In this document: one piece after another, positions 11,000 through 19,980 of the stretch | Numbering within the stretch: the first letter of the stretch is position 1 | Layout of the letters: the number at the start of each line of letters is the position of its first letter | Source of the DNA: Phallusia fumigata | Lineage: Eukaryota > Chordata > Ascidiacea > Phlebobranchia > Ascidiidae | DNA: 29,083 nucleotides | Direction: 5' to 3' | NCBI GenBank assembly: GCA_008931825.1 | Contig: QXVZ01001862.1 | Location: 1 to 29,083 of the forward strand | Position numbers and translations under genes: made by a program | Notes under the pieces: generated by a model | What the model saw: the letters and a program-made list of their open reading frames with translations, nothing else | The model's database searches: none | What the model was told of the DNA's origin: nothing

Positions 11000-11336
11000 N
11001 NNNNNNNNNNNNNNNNNNNNNNNNNNNNNNNNNNNNNNNNNNNNNNNNNNNNNNNNNNNNNNNNNNNNNNNNNNNNNNNNNNNNNNNNNNNNNNNNNNNN
11101 NNNNNNNNNNNNNNNNNNNNNNNNNNNNNNNNNNNNNNNNNNNNNNNNNNNNNNNNNNNNNNNNNNNNNNNNNNNNNNNNNNNNNNNNNNNNNNNNNNNN
11201 NNNNNNNNNNNNNNNNNNNNNNNNNNNNNNNNNNNNNNNNNNNNNNNNNNNNNNNNNNNNNNNNNNNNNNNNNNNNNNNNNNNNNNNNNNNNNNNNNNNN
11301 NNNNNNNNNNNNNNNNNNNNNNNNNNNNNNNNNNNN
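11000..11336. other. Assembly gap (337 N)
   Basis: An unbroken run of N inside the foldback element. Open frames drawn across it are artefacts. Its true length is unknown, since the flanking 128-bp subunits could be repeated inside it. Confidence 0.99.
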
Positions 11337-11592
11337 ATTGCACCACAATGACATGTTATACAAACTGTCCAAATTTCATCCAATTCGGACATTGTTTAAC
11401 TATTTGCCCCATTTTTTGGGCTAGAGGGGTAACTGCTGGGGCTATATGGTAAAGTACATCAAAAATTGCATCACAATGACATGTTATACAAACTGTCAAA
11501 ATTTCATCCAATTCGGACATTGTTTAACTATTTGCCCCATTCTAGGGGGCTAAAGGGGTAACCACTGGGGCTATCGAGTTAAACCAAACTCA
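11337..11592 (+). repeat. 128-bp tandem subunits within the foldback element
   Basis: ATTGCACCACAATGACATG at 11337 recurs as ATTGCATCACAATGACATG at 11465, a period of 128 bp. Each unit contains a TTCATCCAATTCGGACATTG stretch and a TTTGCCCCATT stretch. The left arm carries the inverted form next to the N run, so more copies probably lie in the gap. Confidence 0.8.
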
Positions 11593-11753
11593 TGACACAC
11601 CGCCTTGACCATATCTACCAGCTGTGAAAGTTTCATCCAAATCCATCAAACATGACAAAAGTGCATGGACAAGCTGCAGGGGAAAAAAAGAAAAAAACAA
11701 CAAAACAAACAGAGTGAAAACAATATGTGTCCCCTTCAGGAAGGGGACCCATA

Positions 11754-12178
11754 ATTAGCAGTTGAGAGATTAGAGAAAAGGGCCAAAGAAAGGCATTGGA
11801 ACACCTTATAACGCCTAACCGCTGGTTACTTTTGCTGTCAGCTAGGAAAGAATTAATTTGACGAGCAAGTAATGCATCACTGCAGCCATTTCCAGGAAGT
11901 AAACTTTGTAGTTTTAAGGTGCTGTTGACTACAATAGCAATATTAAACATTATCATGGGTCCAAAGAGTCCAACTATTTCCAACATAGTCGCTTTAATTC
12001 AAGATAAAACATGTTTTTTGTCTGGGGTGTTAAATTATGTCCCAAACTGATTTTTTATGATGCCTTACCATTTGCTTTAAGGAAGACTTCTGTGAACATT
12101 TTCTTTAATTGACGCTTTAAATTTTGAGACATACTTACAAATGGTTACTGGCACTTTTTGGTAAAACTATTGTCTCAT
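11754..12178. other. Intergenic DNA upstream of fringe copy 2
   Basis: No TATA box or recognised gene was found. An open minus-strand frame (11755-11986) is contiguous with the foldback element's right end and has no domain I can name. The promoter of copy 2 presumably lies here or further upstream. Confidence 0.4.
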
Positions 12179-12183
12179 CATAG
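12166..12183 (+). promoter_or_regulatory. Splice-acceptor-like site just before the fringe copy 2 ATG
   Basis: A pyrimidine-leaning tract ending TCATCATAG sits 11 bp before ATG 12195, and no TATA box is visible nearby. It could be the 3' end of a 5' UTR intron or, as is common in Ciona, a spliced-leader trans-splice acceptor. Transcript 5' ends would distinguish the two. Confidence 0.35.
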
Positions 12184-12194
12184 GAAAACTCAGA

Positions 12195-15100
12195 ATGAAA
12201 CAGCTTGGCTTTAAACTCAAACCGTTCGCCAAAGTGCTTGTACTGCTGACGATCATTGCCCTCGTCACGTACGGCCTCCTGGGACTGACTCGCCCCCATT
12301 TCATGCGTCGTTGGCTACGAAAACCTGCAAAGGTGCTTCCTGATTGGTTAAGCAAGGCTACCGACGAAGTGTTCATCACAGTTAAAACCAGCCAGGCATT
12401 GCACGCAACTCGCGTTCAACTAATTATTGACACTTGGTACAATGACGTGAAGCCTGGTAACGTAAGTGTATTTGATTGTTTTTGATAAGGTTCTACGTTG
12501 TCAGTGTCTAAACTTCCTTGATAGACGCCACCAGCAAGTGAGACCGTTTTTCTCCAAATTCTAGTATCTGTTTGTGATTTGTTTTGACCCACGTTGGGCG
12601 TAAGTGCATCAAAATGCGTTTACTTTTAAGAGTTTGCTCTAAGGCAGTGGTTCTTAAACTTGGGAAAAATACCCAGATGGGGGTAACGGCAGGGTAACAG
12701 GAGGGTATCTGGGTAACCTGTAAGCTGAACGTAGAGCTGTTTTAAATTAAGAACAGTGGAAGTTTTGGGGAAATTGTGGGGAATTAAAATTTGTTCCGAC
12801 ATGTTTTCGTGTTTTGTTAAGTTGGTTTCAATTTACAGATTGCGATTATAACCGACTATGAGGACGAAGTTTACGTCAACAAGACTGCCGGTTCTCTTCT
12901 TTCAACCAATTGCGGAAATCAACACTACATGTAAGTATCACTTGACAAAACGCTGAATTTAGTTCTTCTTTTGAATCGCGTCTATCTGCAAAAAACAATG
13001 CCCTGGGACACTGGAAATAGTGGAAAAGTTGGAAATTTTGTTTTTTTTCGGCAGAAAATCTAACCGACTATTTACTTTAGGAGCTAGCTTCCTTAAAAAA
13101 TAACTGCCGAGAGTTTGTATGTTGGAAATATATTAAAATGCAAACGTTGCAACGATCGCTATTGTTACCATCAGCGCATTATCAATTATTGAAACGTTTG
13201 CATTACTTTGTATTTACCATGTACAAGCTTTCTCGCAGTAATTTTTTTAATTAAAATTTTGTTAGCGTAGCTTTCTATTTATGTTTCCCTTGAAGTGTAG
13301 CAGAAACACTCGAATTGGTGAAACGTATTAACTGCACTGCACAAGGTGTTTTGTATGTTTGTTTTTTTTCTGTTCCAGTTCAGTATTTTTCCGCCCAGGA
13401 GAACTGGTATAACGCTAAGTTTGTCCTACTCTTGACAGCACATGTACAGTTTTACCTGCTTTTTGTCCGCAGTTACGACTTATGCTGCAAAACCGGTGTG
13501 GAATACGACGCGTTTATAAAAACGTCAAAACCACGGTGAGTTTGAGTTTATCGTAAAAATTGGAGACGCAACTGTGCTGTTCAGGAACTATGTAACATGA
13601 TTTTGTTTGTTTGTTTCATTTTTATCCTGGAGGAAGGATAGTGGGGGCACAGAAACACCTGAATGTGTCGAGAACGCTACAGTAATGTTGGTCTATACCA
13701 GTGGTTCCCAACCTTTTGCGATGCATTCCTCCCTTTACGTATTTCGGAACTTTTCGTTCCTTCCCTACTAGACAAGTTAAAGTTTTTATTAGAGAGAAAA
13801 GAAACACTACACTTCACAAATACCTTAACTACAAAGTGGAAATTACTCCCCTCAAGTCAAAAAATTCTTTCCCGATTGAGAACCACTGGTCCATGCACCT
13901 TTTAACATAAAAACACTTATAGTTTGTTATTACAGTTTACAATGTTGTTTATCATGCAGTTGGTGGTGTCACTTTGACGATGATAATTACGTGAACGTCA
14001 AACGGCTAAAAGAAGTTTTAAAAGATTACGATGGAAATTCGAGCGTTTATGTCGGGCGACTAAGCCGAGGCATTAACTCGGTAAGAAATGGTTTCACTAC
14101 AGCCATAAATGTTTGTTATCCAGACAGGGACAATCTGTATAAAAAGGTTGTCCGTAAAAAAAATGGGAATTTAAACTCTCTCTCTCTCTCTCTCTCTTTA
14201 ATATTGCAGCAACTTTGTTTTATGAACGTTTGTTATGAAATACGAAACTAAACTGCATGTAAAATATATTTGAGTCTGTTTAACAAATTAATGCGATGAA
14301 GGAATTTATGACGTAATGTCTAAGGAAATATTAAGTAACAATGACATAATATCTGGCCAGGCTAACTCGCAGAAAACACTTGAAGTTAATGACCCCAAGC
14401 CTTTTTAATAACTTGCGACACATTGTTTTTTAAATTAAAAAACCACGTCGCATTTTCCACCACATTTAATTTTGTTTGTGAAAACAAAGGCTATTGTGGC
14501 TTTAGTTAACCTATAGTTAGTAAGTAAGTCTTGCTACACCATATCTCGTCCCTCGTTTTAAATATAAGGGTTTTTTATTTCGTCACTATAGCTGTGGTGA
14601 CGTCACTACAACCGCATTGTCACTAATTGTTTTTACTATTCTTTTCCAGGTAATGTGGAAAAGACGGGAAGTTTTCTTTTACTTTGGAACTGGAGGCGCG
14701 GGCTTTTGTATCACAAGGCACCTGGCAAACCTGATGCATCCTTATGCTGCGTGAGGACAACATTACATACTGTATAGCTTCAGTTCTAAAGCAAATTAAT
14801 GCTATGGTGTTTAAACACAACAGGCCTCTTAAAACAGCTAGCTATTTATGGGGCTTTGCAAGAAATAAGTTGAAATATCCTAATCTAAAATATCCACTCA
14901 GAAAGGTTTTTAAATGACCATTAAATAGGCATTTGAACAAGTTTATTGCACAATTAACCATTTATTAGCCTTTTTTTCAAATAATTTTCAAGTATCCAAA
15001 TTGCTTTTGTTTCGCTATAAAAGATTTTCGTGGAGAACCTGCTATTGAATCTGCTAAGTGCTTTGCTTGGTTTCCTTAATCTTTTCCGACTTTTCCGCAC

Positions 15101-16593
15101 CCAATTTTCTGTATTTCCTTTTTTAATTTTCCGTATTTCCGTGTTTAACTTTCCGTATTTCTGGGTGTAATTTTCTGCAGTCTATTTTATAACCAACTAA
15201 CAACAAAAATCCATTTCAGAAAGGGCGAGTTCGAACAAACTTGTGACGTAGTGCAAGCCGAGGACGACTGCACGATGGGTTTTGTCATCAACGGTATACT
15301 GGGGATTCCCCTAAACGAATCGTATTTTCTTCATTCTCACCAGGAAGTTCTGGGCAAAATTCCTGAAGCGACGTTTAAGGAACAGGTGATTTGTATGTTT
15401 TTTTTTCCAAACCTTTCAGTAAACAAGGAGACGACCCCGTGGTTGGTGGTTCAAATACCAATTTAAGATGCCACCAAATGGCCGAGTGATTTAGCATGAC
15501 TGCCTTGTGATCGCAAGGTTGTGGGTTCTAATCCTGTCTCGGTCCCTTGTTTTTTTGAGCGCGAAGCGACATTGCTTCGACACAGTGGACCCTATACGTT
15601 GGCCTAGATTAAAGTCGCTAACCTCAAAAAATCAAACAAAATTGACCTAACGGCACTGCAATATGGCAGCTTGCTCGACGGTGGACTCATTACGAGCATA
15701 ACGTATTCTGGCGTCGTTCCTCGTACTGAGAATAAACATGAAACAAACAAAAAGCTGATGTTTTCCTAGGCAAGAATTCCGAGTAGCATTGCTTTAAACT
15801 ATAAAATCCCATGCATAAAAAGAAAGAAGTATGAAAATATTGAAGAAAACAAAAGCAATGCGTGGAATGTAGCGGTGCCTTTATAATTAAAACCTATATA
15901 CAGTACTGCGTCTTAAAGATTACAAAAATCATTTGTTTGTTACAACGTATGTATGAAAAGTTTTAATGTATCGACAATCGTCTTTTATTAAAACAAAACC
16001 ATAATTCAACTGCCCTTTGTCTACTTCGGAAATCCGACATGATCCGTATTTTCTCCAGTTGTTCACTGTTTTAAAAAAGATTTAAAACAAGAGCCACCGT
16101 GAAAGACGATTTTGCGTCTGTTTTTTTTACGTTTATTTTTGGGTTGACCGTTGCGTTTCGATGGATTGCTAATACTCATAATAAGTTTACGTTTTTTTGC
16201 ACAGGTTTTGTGTAATCTTTGATGTCACTTCACTTGATTTTAATGTTTAGAAAACACAAGATGACCTGGTTGGATTCGAACCCACGACTACAAACCATAG
16301 CAGTACTAAACATGCGACTATTTCGGCAGCTTTGCACATTTTCCAGTTGCCATTCAAACTTTGACCCTTTGCAGCTGTTTAACCTTTGACCCTTTGATTG
16401 ACAGGTGAGCCTGAGTTACAGGGGAACGACCAACTTGATTAAGATCAATCCGGAACGAGCGGCTTTCAACGAGTCACGTGATCCCACCCGGATGCGTTCC
16501 CTCCATTGCATCGTTCAGCCCGAAGCGGAAATCTGTCCGCGAACAGATGTGATGAAAGAGATAAAGCAAAAGGGATCTAAAGGAGAAACGTGA
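12195..16593 (+). CDS. Fringe-type beta-1,3-N-acetylglucosaminyltransferase, copy 2
   Basis: Seven exons: 12195-12461, 12839-12930, 13473-13535, 13960-14080, 14650-14750, 15220-15385 and 16405-16593, giving 999 nt and 332 aa. Exons 2-6 have exactly the same lengths and phases as in copy 1 (92, 63, 121, 101 and 166 nt). Residues about 10-31 (FAKVLVLLTIIALVTYGLLG) are the type II Golgi anchor. Next come DEVFITVKTS, LIIDTWYND, ITDYEDEVY, CCKTGVEYDAF, WWCHFDDDNYVN (DDD at 147-149), FYFGTGGAGFCITRHLA, AEDDCTMGFV, FLHSHQE and SRDPTRMRSLHC. The ending EICPRTD resembles the canonical fringe C-terminus, followed by a Lys-rich tail. In exon 4, 26 of 40 residues match copy 1, so the duplication is not recent. 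The predicted role is adding GlcNAc to O-fucose on Notch EGF repeats in the Golgi. Introns hold a hAT MITE, a microsatellite and a SINE. Copy 2 looks like the more conserved copy. Confidence 0.92.
12645..12758. mobile_element. Possible decayed hAT MITE in intron 1 of fringe copy 2
   Basis: The left end CAGTGGTTCTTAAACT resembles hAT terminal repeats, and the right end inverts to CACTGTTCTTAATT. The interior has short GGGTAAC repeats (about 12683-12718). No convincing 8-bp target duplication flanks it. Confidence 0.35.
13699..13888. mobile_element. hAT-type MITE in intron 3 of fringe copy 2
   Basis: The left end CAGTGGTTCCCAACC and right end GATTGAGAACCACTG form the terminal inverted repeats typical of hAT elements. 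The 8-bp flanks GTCTATAC (13691-13698) and GTCCATGC (13889-13896) match at 6 of 8 positions, as an aged target duplication would. At 190 bp there is no room for a transposase. Confidence 0.75.
14176..14197 (+). repeat. (CT)n microsatellite
   Basis: Eleven perfect CT units in intron 4 of fringe copy 2. Confidence 0.95.
15098..15178 (+). repeat. Degenerate tandem repeat, intron 5 of fringe copy 2
   Basis: Imperfect units of the type TTTTCCGTATTTCC and TTTTCTGTATTTCC recur about four times, with CTTTCCGTATTTCTGG the last clear one. The tract gives the pyrimidine-rich stretch ahead of the exon 6 acceptor. Confidence 0.6.
15474..15760 (+). mobile_element. tRNA-derived SINE in intron 6 of fringe copy 2
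   Basis: The head has an A-box-like TGGCCGAGTGATTTAGCAT and a B-box GGTTCTAATCC, as in a tRNA. The body contains GAGCGCGAAGCGAC, GTGGACCCTATA and GGCACTGCAAT, ending in an A-rich tail. The body recurs at 19565-19750 and the head at 6062. Ascidian tRNA-derived SINEs are known; the exact family name is not assigned. Confidence 0.75.
16262..16345 (-). repeat. tRNA-like repeat in intron 6 of fringe copy 2
   Basis: The minus strand reads TAGTCGCATGTTTAGTACTG near 16310-16330, an A-box-like stretch, then GTCGTGGGTTCGAATCC with a perfect B-box. The T-arm closes imperfectly, as CCAACC follows in place of CCCAC, so it is a decayed tRNA-derived copy and not a functional tRNA. Confidence 0.5.
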
Positions 16594-16661
16594 CCCCCTT
16601 CAACCTGTTTTAACCTGTTTTTTTAAGCGGCAAGGGCAGTACTTAAGTAGGGGGCCGCGCC

Positions 16662-16667
16662 ATTAAA
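16662..16667 (+). terminator. Poly(A) signal candidate for fringe copy 2
   Basis: ATTAAA lies about 70 bp after the fringe copy 2 stop. It is the common variant hexamer and would give a short 3' UTR. Confidence 0.4.
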
Positions 16668-17164
16668 GTTTAGATGACTATAAAGGTGTGAAAACAAGCA
16701 AACTAAACTTCAAACTATTGAAAGGCTTGTCACAAAAATTGAAGAAACGTGCCGGGTGTGGTACTTAGGTTAGTATATTACCGGTGGAAAGTTTGTCGCG
16801 TATTTTATGCTCAGCTGAAATTATAGTTTATGTCTAAAACCCGACAGCCTGGTGTTAAATCCGACCAATAATGTGAAGCCCTTTTCCCCACGCTATAAAG
16901 TTTGACTTTCAAAGACCTCTAAACAAAACACTGTGATTCGATTCCCGCATATGACGGGGTAGAATAGAAGTAAGTTTCGTATCGGCAACCCTCTCACTAC
17001 AGTGAAATCCATGTTCTCATGTCGTGTGTATTCGTACCGAGCACGGTAAAGCGTGAGCGAGCTTCGTGCAGTCAACCACGGCAATAGTTTTACTTATTTA
17101 TTTAGCATTTAAATGTAAAAAAATAAAAAATAAAATTATAAAAATTTGTTTGTCAAAAATGTGC
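16668..17164. other. Spacer between fringe copy 2 and the inverted-repeat element
   Basis: AT-rich DNA with no recognised gene, RNA or repeat. The minus-strand frame at 16893-17084 has no domain or splice partner that I can name. Confidence 0.4.
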
Positions 17165-18389
17165 TTAAAAGCGACATGCTTTATTCATCAAACGTTTCGG
17201 CAATAACTCATGCAATCATTAGTGATACAACGTTTCCATGAAGAAAAACCACAACATCTGGACACACGATCAATTAATGATAAACAACATATGGTCTAGA
17301 ATTTATATTCTTACACGAAGCCGGTTAATTTTATGCCAACTTGCGCTTACGTACAATTTTGTATAGCTGTAAGCAAAAATTTTCTGTAATAATAATATTC
17401 TAAACTGCTTTCGGTACCATTAAACATCTTTATCTTATACCATCAGTTTTGCTTTTCGGGCACATTTTTGGTTGATTCTTGATCAATGCCCGTTTTCCGC
17501 GGAGTCCTACTGTTCCGTAAAGCACTTACCGGGGTTCCGTCGACTGTAAGCGAGCATTAAATCATCAGCAACATTAAATTTGGTGCACTGAAATATTTCT
17601 GTAAAACTACACTGTATTCGTGTTTGTGGAAAATGCATGTTTTTTTTCCTGTGTGTGAAGTATAAACTGGCTCTTTTAGTAAATGGGGACTTCACAATAT
17701 TTGCTAAACTGTTTATTAAGGGTTCCATAATTCCAAAAATGTTGAAGAACACACTTCTATAACCCCATTTTCTGTAAGCTAGTGCAACTAACTGTTAAGT
17801 ATGTAGCTGTAGTGAACTGTGTCTAACTATCTGCAGGTGCACGGTGCGGTCAGTTTATTTTTTGTTTTCAAAATTCAGTGGTGCCTATTTCTTGTGTTTT
17901 TCCACGAATGGTTGTATTTTTGCAACCTTTTGCAGCAATACTACTCACTGAAATCAGACCCTTTATAAATTCTCTAGAAACCTGCATTTTTAAATTTCTT
18001 TAGAAAACTTAATTGTGAAAGTTTCGGTTTAGCTAATATATACCGGTTTTGTTATATTTTCGCTAGTTTATTTTGCTAGAAAAAAACCTATGTCACCATT
18101 CAATAGAACCAGACCCTTTACTAAATTATTGTCAGACCTGAAAATAACTCCATTCAATCTGATACGATTGAGCTATACATTTTGTGCGGTTGTGGCGTCA
18201 TGTTGATTTGAAAGCGCTACTATGTTTAAAATATGCTATGGCCTTTAACTGTGGGATTCTTTTCACCAAAAAATTACGTTTTCTTTACGTTTCCGCATAA
18301 ATCCTTACGTGTCTGGAGCAAGCATTATTGTATCACCGATGATGGCATGAGTTTTTGCCGAAACGTTTGATGAATAAAGTCGCTTTTAA
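17165..18389. mobile_element. Inverted-repeat element with Penelope-like ends
   Basis: Bases 17165-17230 and 18328-18389 are inverted copies differing by four substitutions and one 4-nt indel. In the orientation of the right copy both read TTGTATCAC, then a GATGA-like box, a GGCA/TGCC hairpin, GAAACGTTTGATGAATAAAG and TCGCTTTTAA. The combination of a CUGAUGA-like box, short hairpin, GAAAC and a final GTC resembles the hammerhead motifs known from Penelope-like retroelement terminal repeats. Both copies deviate from the core (CTAATGA and CCGATGA), so they may be inactive. The 1.1 kb between the repeats shows no reverse transcriptase or endonuclease frame and no recognised gene. The element name is an inference; the inverted repeat itself is clear. 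Confidence 0.55.
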
Positions 18390-18510
18390 AAACAATTTGG
18401 TCTGTATATTTTTTCGGTAAAAGTTAGGTGTTTTCACTTTTTTTGACAAAATGCGTTATGTGTTGAGTAAGAGCACTGTATTTATGCAAACCACTGTTCT
18501 ACTCAAAACG

Positions 18511-18516
18511 TTTATT
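18511..18516 (-). terminator. Poly(A) signal of the small TSR/RG-tail gene
   Basis: AATAAA on the minus strand, 94 bp after the stop codon of the three-exon gene that starts at 19902. Confidence 0.6.
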
Positions 18517-18609
18517 ACACTTGATTATGTATGCACAGATTTAAACACCCAACCACATTTACAAAAACACTTTCCCACAACATCGCGAATAACACGGTCT
18601 CATCAGATT

Positions 18610-19902
18610 CTAATGCCTTCCGTTGCCCCTGCGTGGGGGGTTTCTCTTGGGAGGACGGTTGCCCCTTCCGTGACCCCTGCGCGGGGATGACCCACGTTTG
18701 TTGCCCCCACATGGGGTCTTGCCGCTCTCGTTTGTGGTGCTATTGGTCCTGGGGCTGTTGCTTCCCCCGCTGGGGCTCAGTCCAGAGGGCGGGGGTGGTG
18801 GACATTCTGCACGGGGTAATTCTTTTGTTAATTATTTAAGTATCTTGTATGTAACCTATAGCGTTTGTTTTACGTTTTGATCCGTAGCTTCACAGTTCAC
18901 TTATTTTTCAATGGTAAATTTTAGTAAGTTTTTGTATTGTCTAAATCCGCGTGGCGGAATTTCGAACAAACAACGTCGTTGATATGGTTGACGGCACTAA
19001 GCAGGTTTGGAAGCATACTTTTGATTAGGAAAAGTCAAAATAATATAACCTCAAAATCGCCAAACTTTTCCTAAAACTAAATGCGTTTTAATGCTTGTTT
19101 TGCATTTAAAAAACAAGTAGCTAAAAGATAAAAATATACTGCCTTACCTTCCTTGTGTTCCACCAAAATGCAAGTAACCACGCTCGGGACAGCTGGGTCT
19201 GGAGCGAATTCAATAAGCTCCTGCTTAGTGTGGTAACTTACCACGTTGCCTGAAGCGTCTGTTTCATCGAAACAGTCACTCCAGTCCTCATCAATTGGTG
19301 TAGAACAATCAACAATTGTGCCTGTGGATAAAAATGAAAACTGTCACTGCAAATGGTAAAAATCGGTAAAATCAAAGTCGTAATCGATTTTTTTTGGTTC
19401 CATATTTATTTAGAACGATCACCAATGCCCATAAAGGATTTTACAGTACATTGAGAAGAGATGGGCGTTAGCTTATCAGAGTGGGCTCAGAATTACAACT
19501 TTTTAGTATATCGACTAAAAAATTACTAAAATGGGATTTTCAAGTTGTTTTTGTGATTTTTGTCAGACAAACACGCCGCCAATCCTGTCTCTGTCGCTTG
19601 TGTTTCCCTGAGCAAAAAACGTAAGCGGCATTGTTCCAATAGTGGAACCCTATGGAGTCACCAGCTTAAAAAAATAAAAAATGAATAAAAAAATGATCCA
19701 GCGGCACTGCAATGAAGCAGGTAGCTCGACGATAGACTCCTTAACCCTTTTAATTTTGGCAAAGTTGTTCGGCAAACCACTAGAACATGTCACCAGTAAT
19801 TCGAATCAAAATGTTTGCAACTAATATCTTACCTGTTTCACGACCCGTTGAAGAATCCATTGCAATGGCCAGAAGTAGAATTGTGAAAATAAACATCTTC
19901 AT
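18610..19902 (-). CDS. Small secreted protein with one TSR-like domain and basic RG/PR-rich tail
   Basis: Three minus-strand exons, 19833-19902, 19148-19321 and 18610-18806 (70, 174 and 197 nt), all phase 1 and GT-AG, give 146 aa. The start MKMFIFTILLLAIA is a signal peptide. It was preferred over the upstream in-frame codons because a TATA box at 19973-19980 puts those before the transcript start. Exon 2 encodes a four-Cys domain with DCSTP, DWSDC, VVTC and EEC, matching the cysteine spacing and the 174-nt phase 1-1 exons of the gene at 115-2428. Exon 3 encodes a Pro/Ser/Asn linker, a CGGNKRG stretch and a strongly basic tail with RRGHGRGN and PPRRGNGRH, then a stop. A poly(A) signal follows. 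The RG-rich tail could bind nucleic acid, glycans or membranes; no function is known to me. It is a paralogue of the multi-TSR gene and head-to-head with arginyl-tRNA synthetase. Confidence 0.7.
19565..19750 (+). mobile_element. 5'-truncated SINE body in the promoter-proximal intron of the small TSR gene
   Basis: The order AATCCTGTCTC, GAGCAAAAAACG, GTGGAACCCTAT, GGCACTGCAAT, GCTCGACGATAGACTC matches the body of the SINE at 15474 (GGTGGACTC, GGCACTGCAAT). The tRNA head is missing apart from the end of the B-box. It lies in intron 1 of the small TSR gene, opposite to its transcription. Confidence 0.65.
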
Positions 19903-19972
19903 CTTGTAACTCTTGTTCTTGCTTCCTGTAAATTTTGTCCTTGGATGTGTATGAAAAGTCTGAAGTTGCTTG

Positions 19973-19980
19973 CTTATATA
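19973..19980 (-). promoter_or_regulatory. TATA box of the small TSR/RG-tail gene
   Basis: TATATAAG on the minus strand, 71 bp before the ATG at 19902. The same octamer lies 75 bp before the ATG of the multi-TSR gene. Confidence 0.55.

Larger units (their letters stand above)
10748..11753. mobile_element. Foldback (long terminal inverted repeat) DNA element
   Basis: The left end TGGGTCCCCTTCC starts at 10750 and the right end GGAAGGGGACCCA stops at 11751, each flanked by TA. The arms are inverted copies over about 250 bp: the GTGCATGGACAAGC, CCATATCTACCAGCTGTGAA and TTTGCCCCATT stretches on the right all have counterparts on the left. A TA target site suits a Tc1/mariner-type non-autonomous element; the family assignment is inferred. 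No transposase frame is visible. The centre holds tandem subunits and a 337-base gap. Confidence 0.8.

Noticed and set aside
10937..11452. Several 130-164-codon frames on both strands
   Set aside because: They exist only because the 337-base N run contains no stops; the flanking sequence is foldback-element repeat.
11755..11986. Minus-strand open frame of about 77 codons next to the foldback element
   Set aside because: The stretch looks somewhat protein-like (LLARQINSFLADSKSNQ), but it runs directly into element sequence, has no splice evidence and I cannot name a domain. It may be a transposon remnant.
13663..13910. Plus-strand frames of 69-80 codons
   Set aside because: They lie mostly within the 190-bp hAT MITE in a fringe intron and have no splice partners or family resemblance.
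115..16593. Functional link in which fringe modifies the neighbouring TSR proteins
   Set aside because: Fringe acts on O-fucose of EGF repeats. TSR O-fucose is extended by B3GLCT, and these TSRs lack the CxxS/TC site.
18451..18880. Plus-strand frames with Cys/Trp/Pro-rich sequence
   Set aside because: They are antisense shadows of the Gly/Arg/Pro-rich tail exon on the minus strand, which has proper splice sites, a stop and a poly(A) signal.
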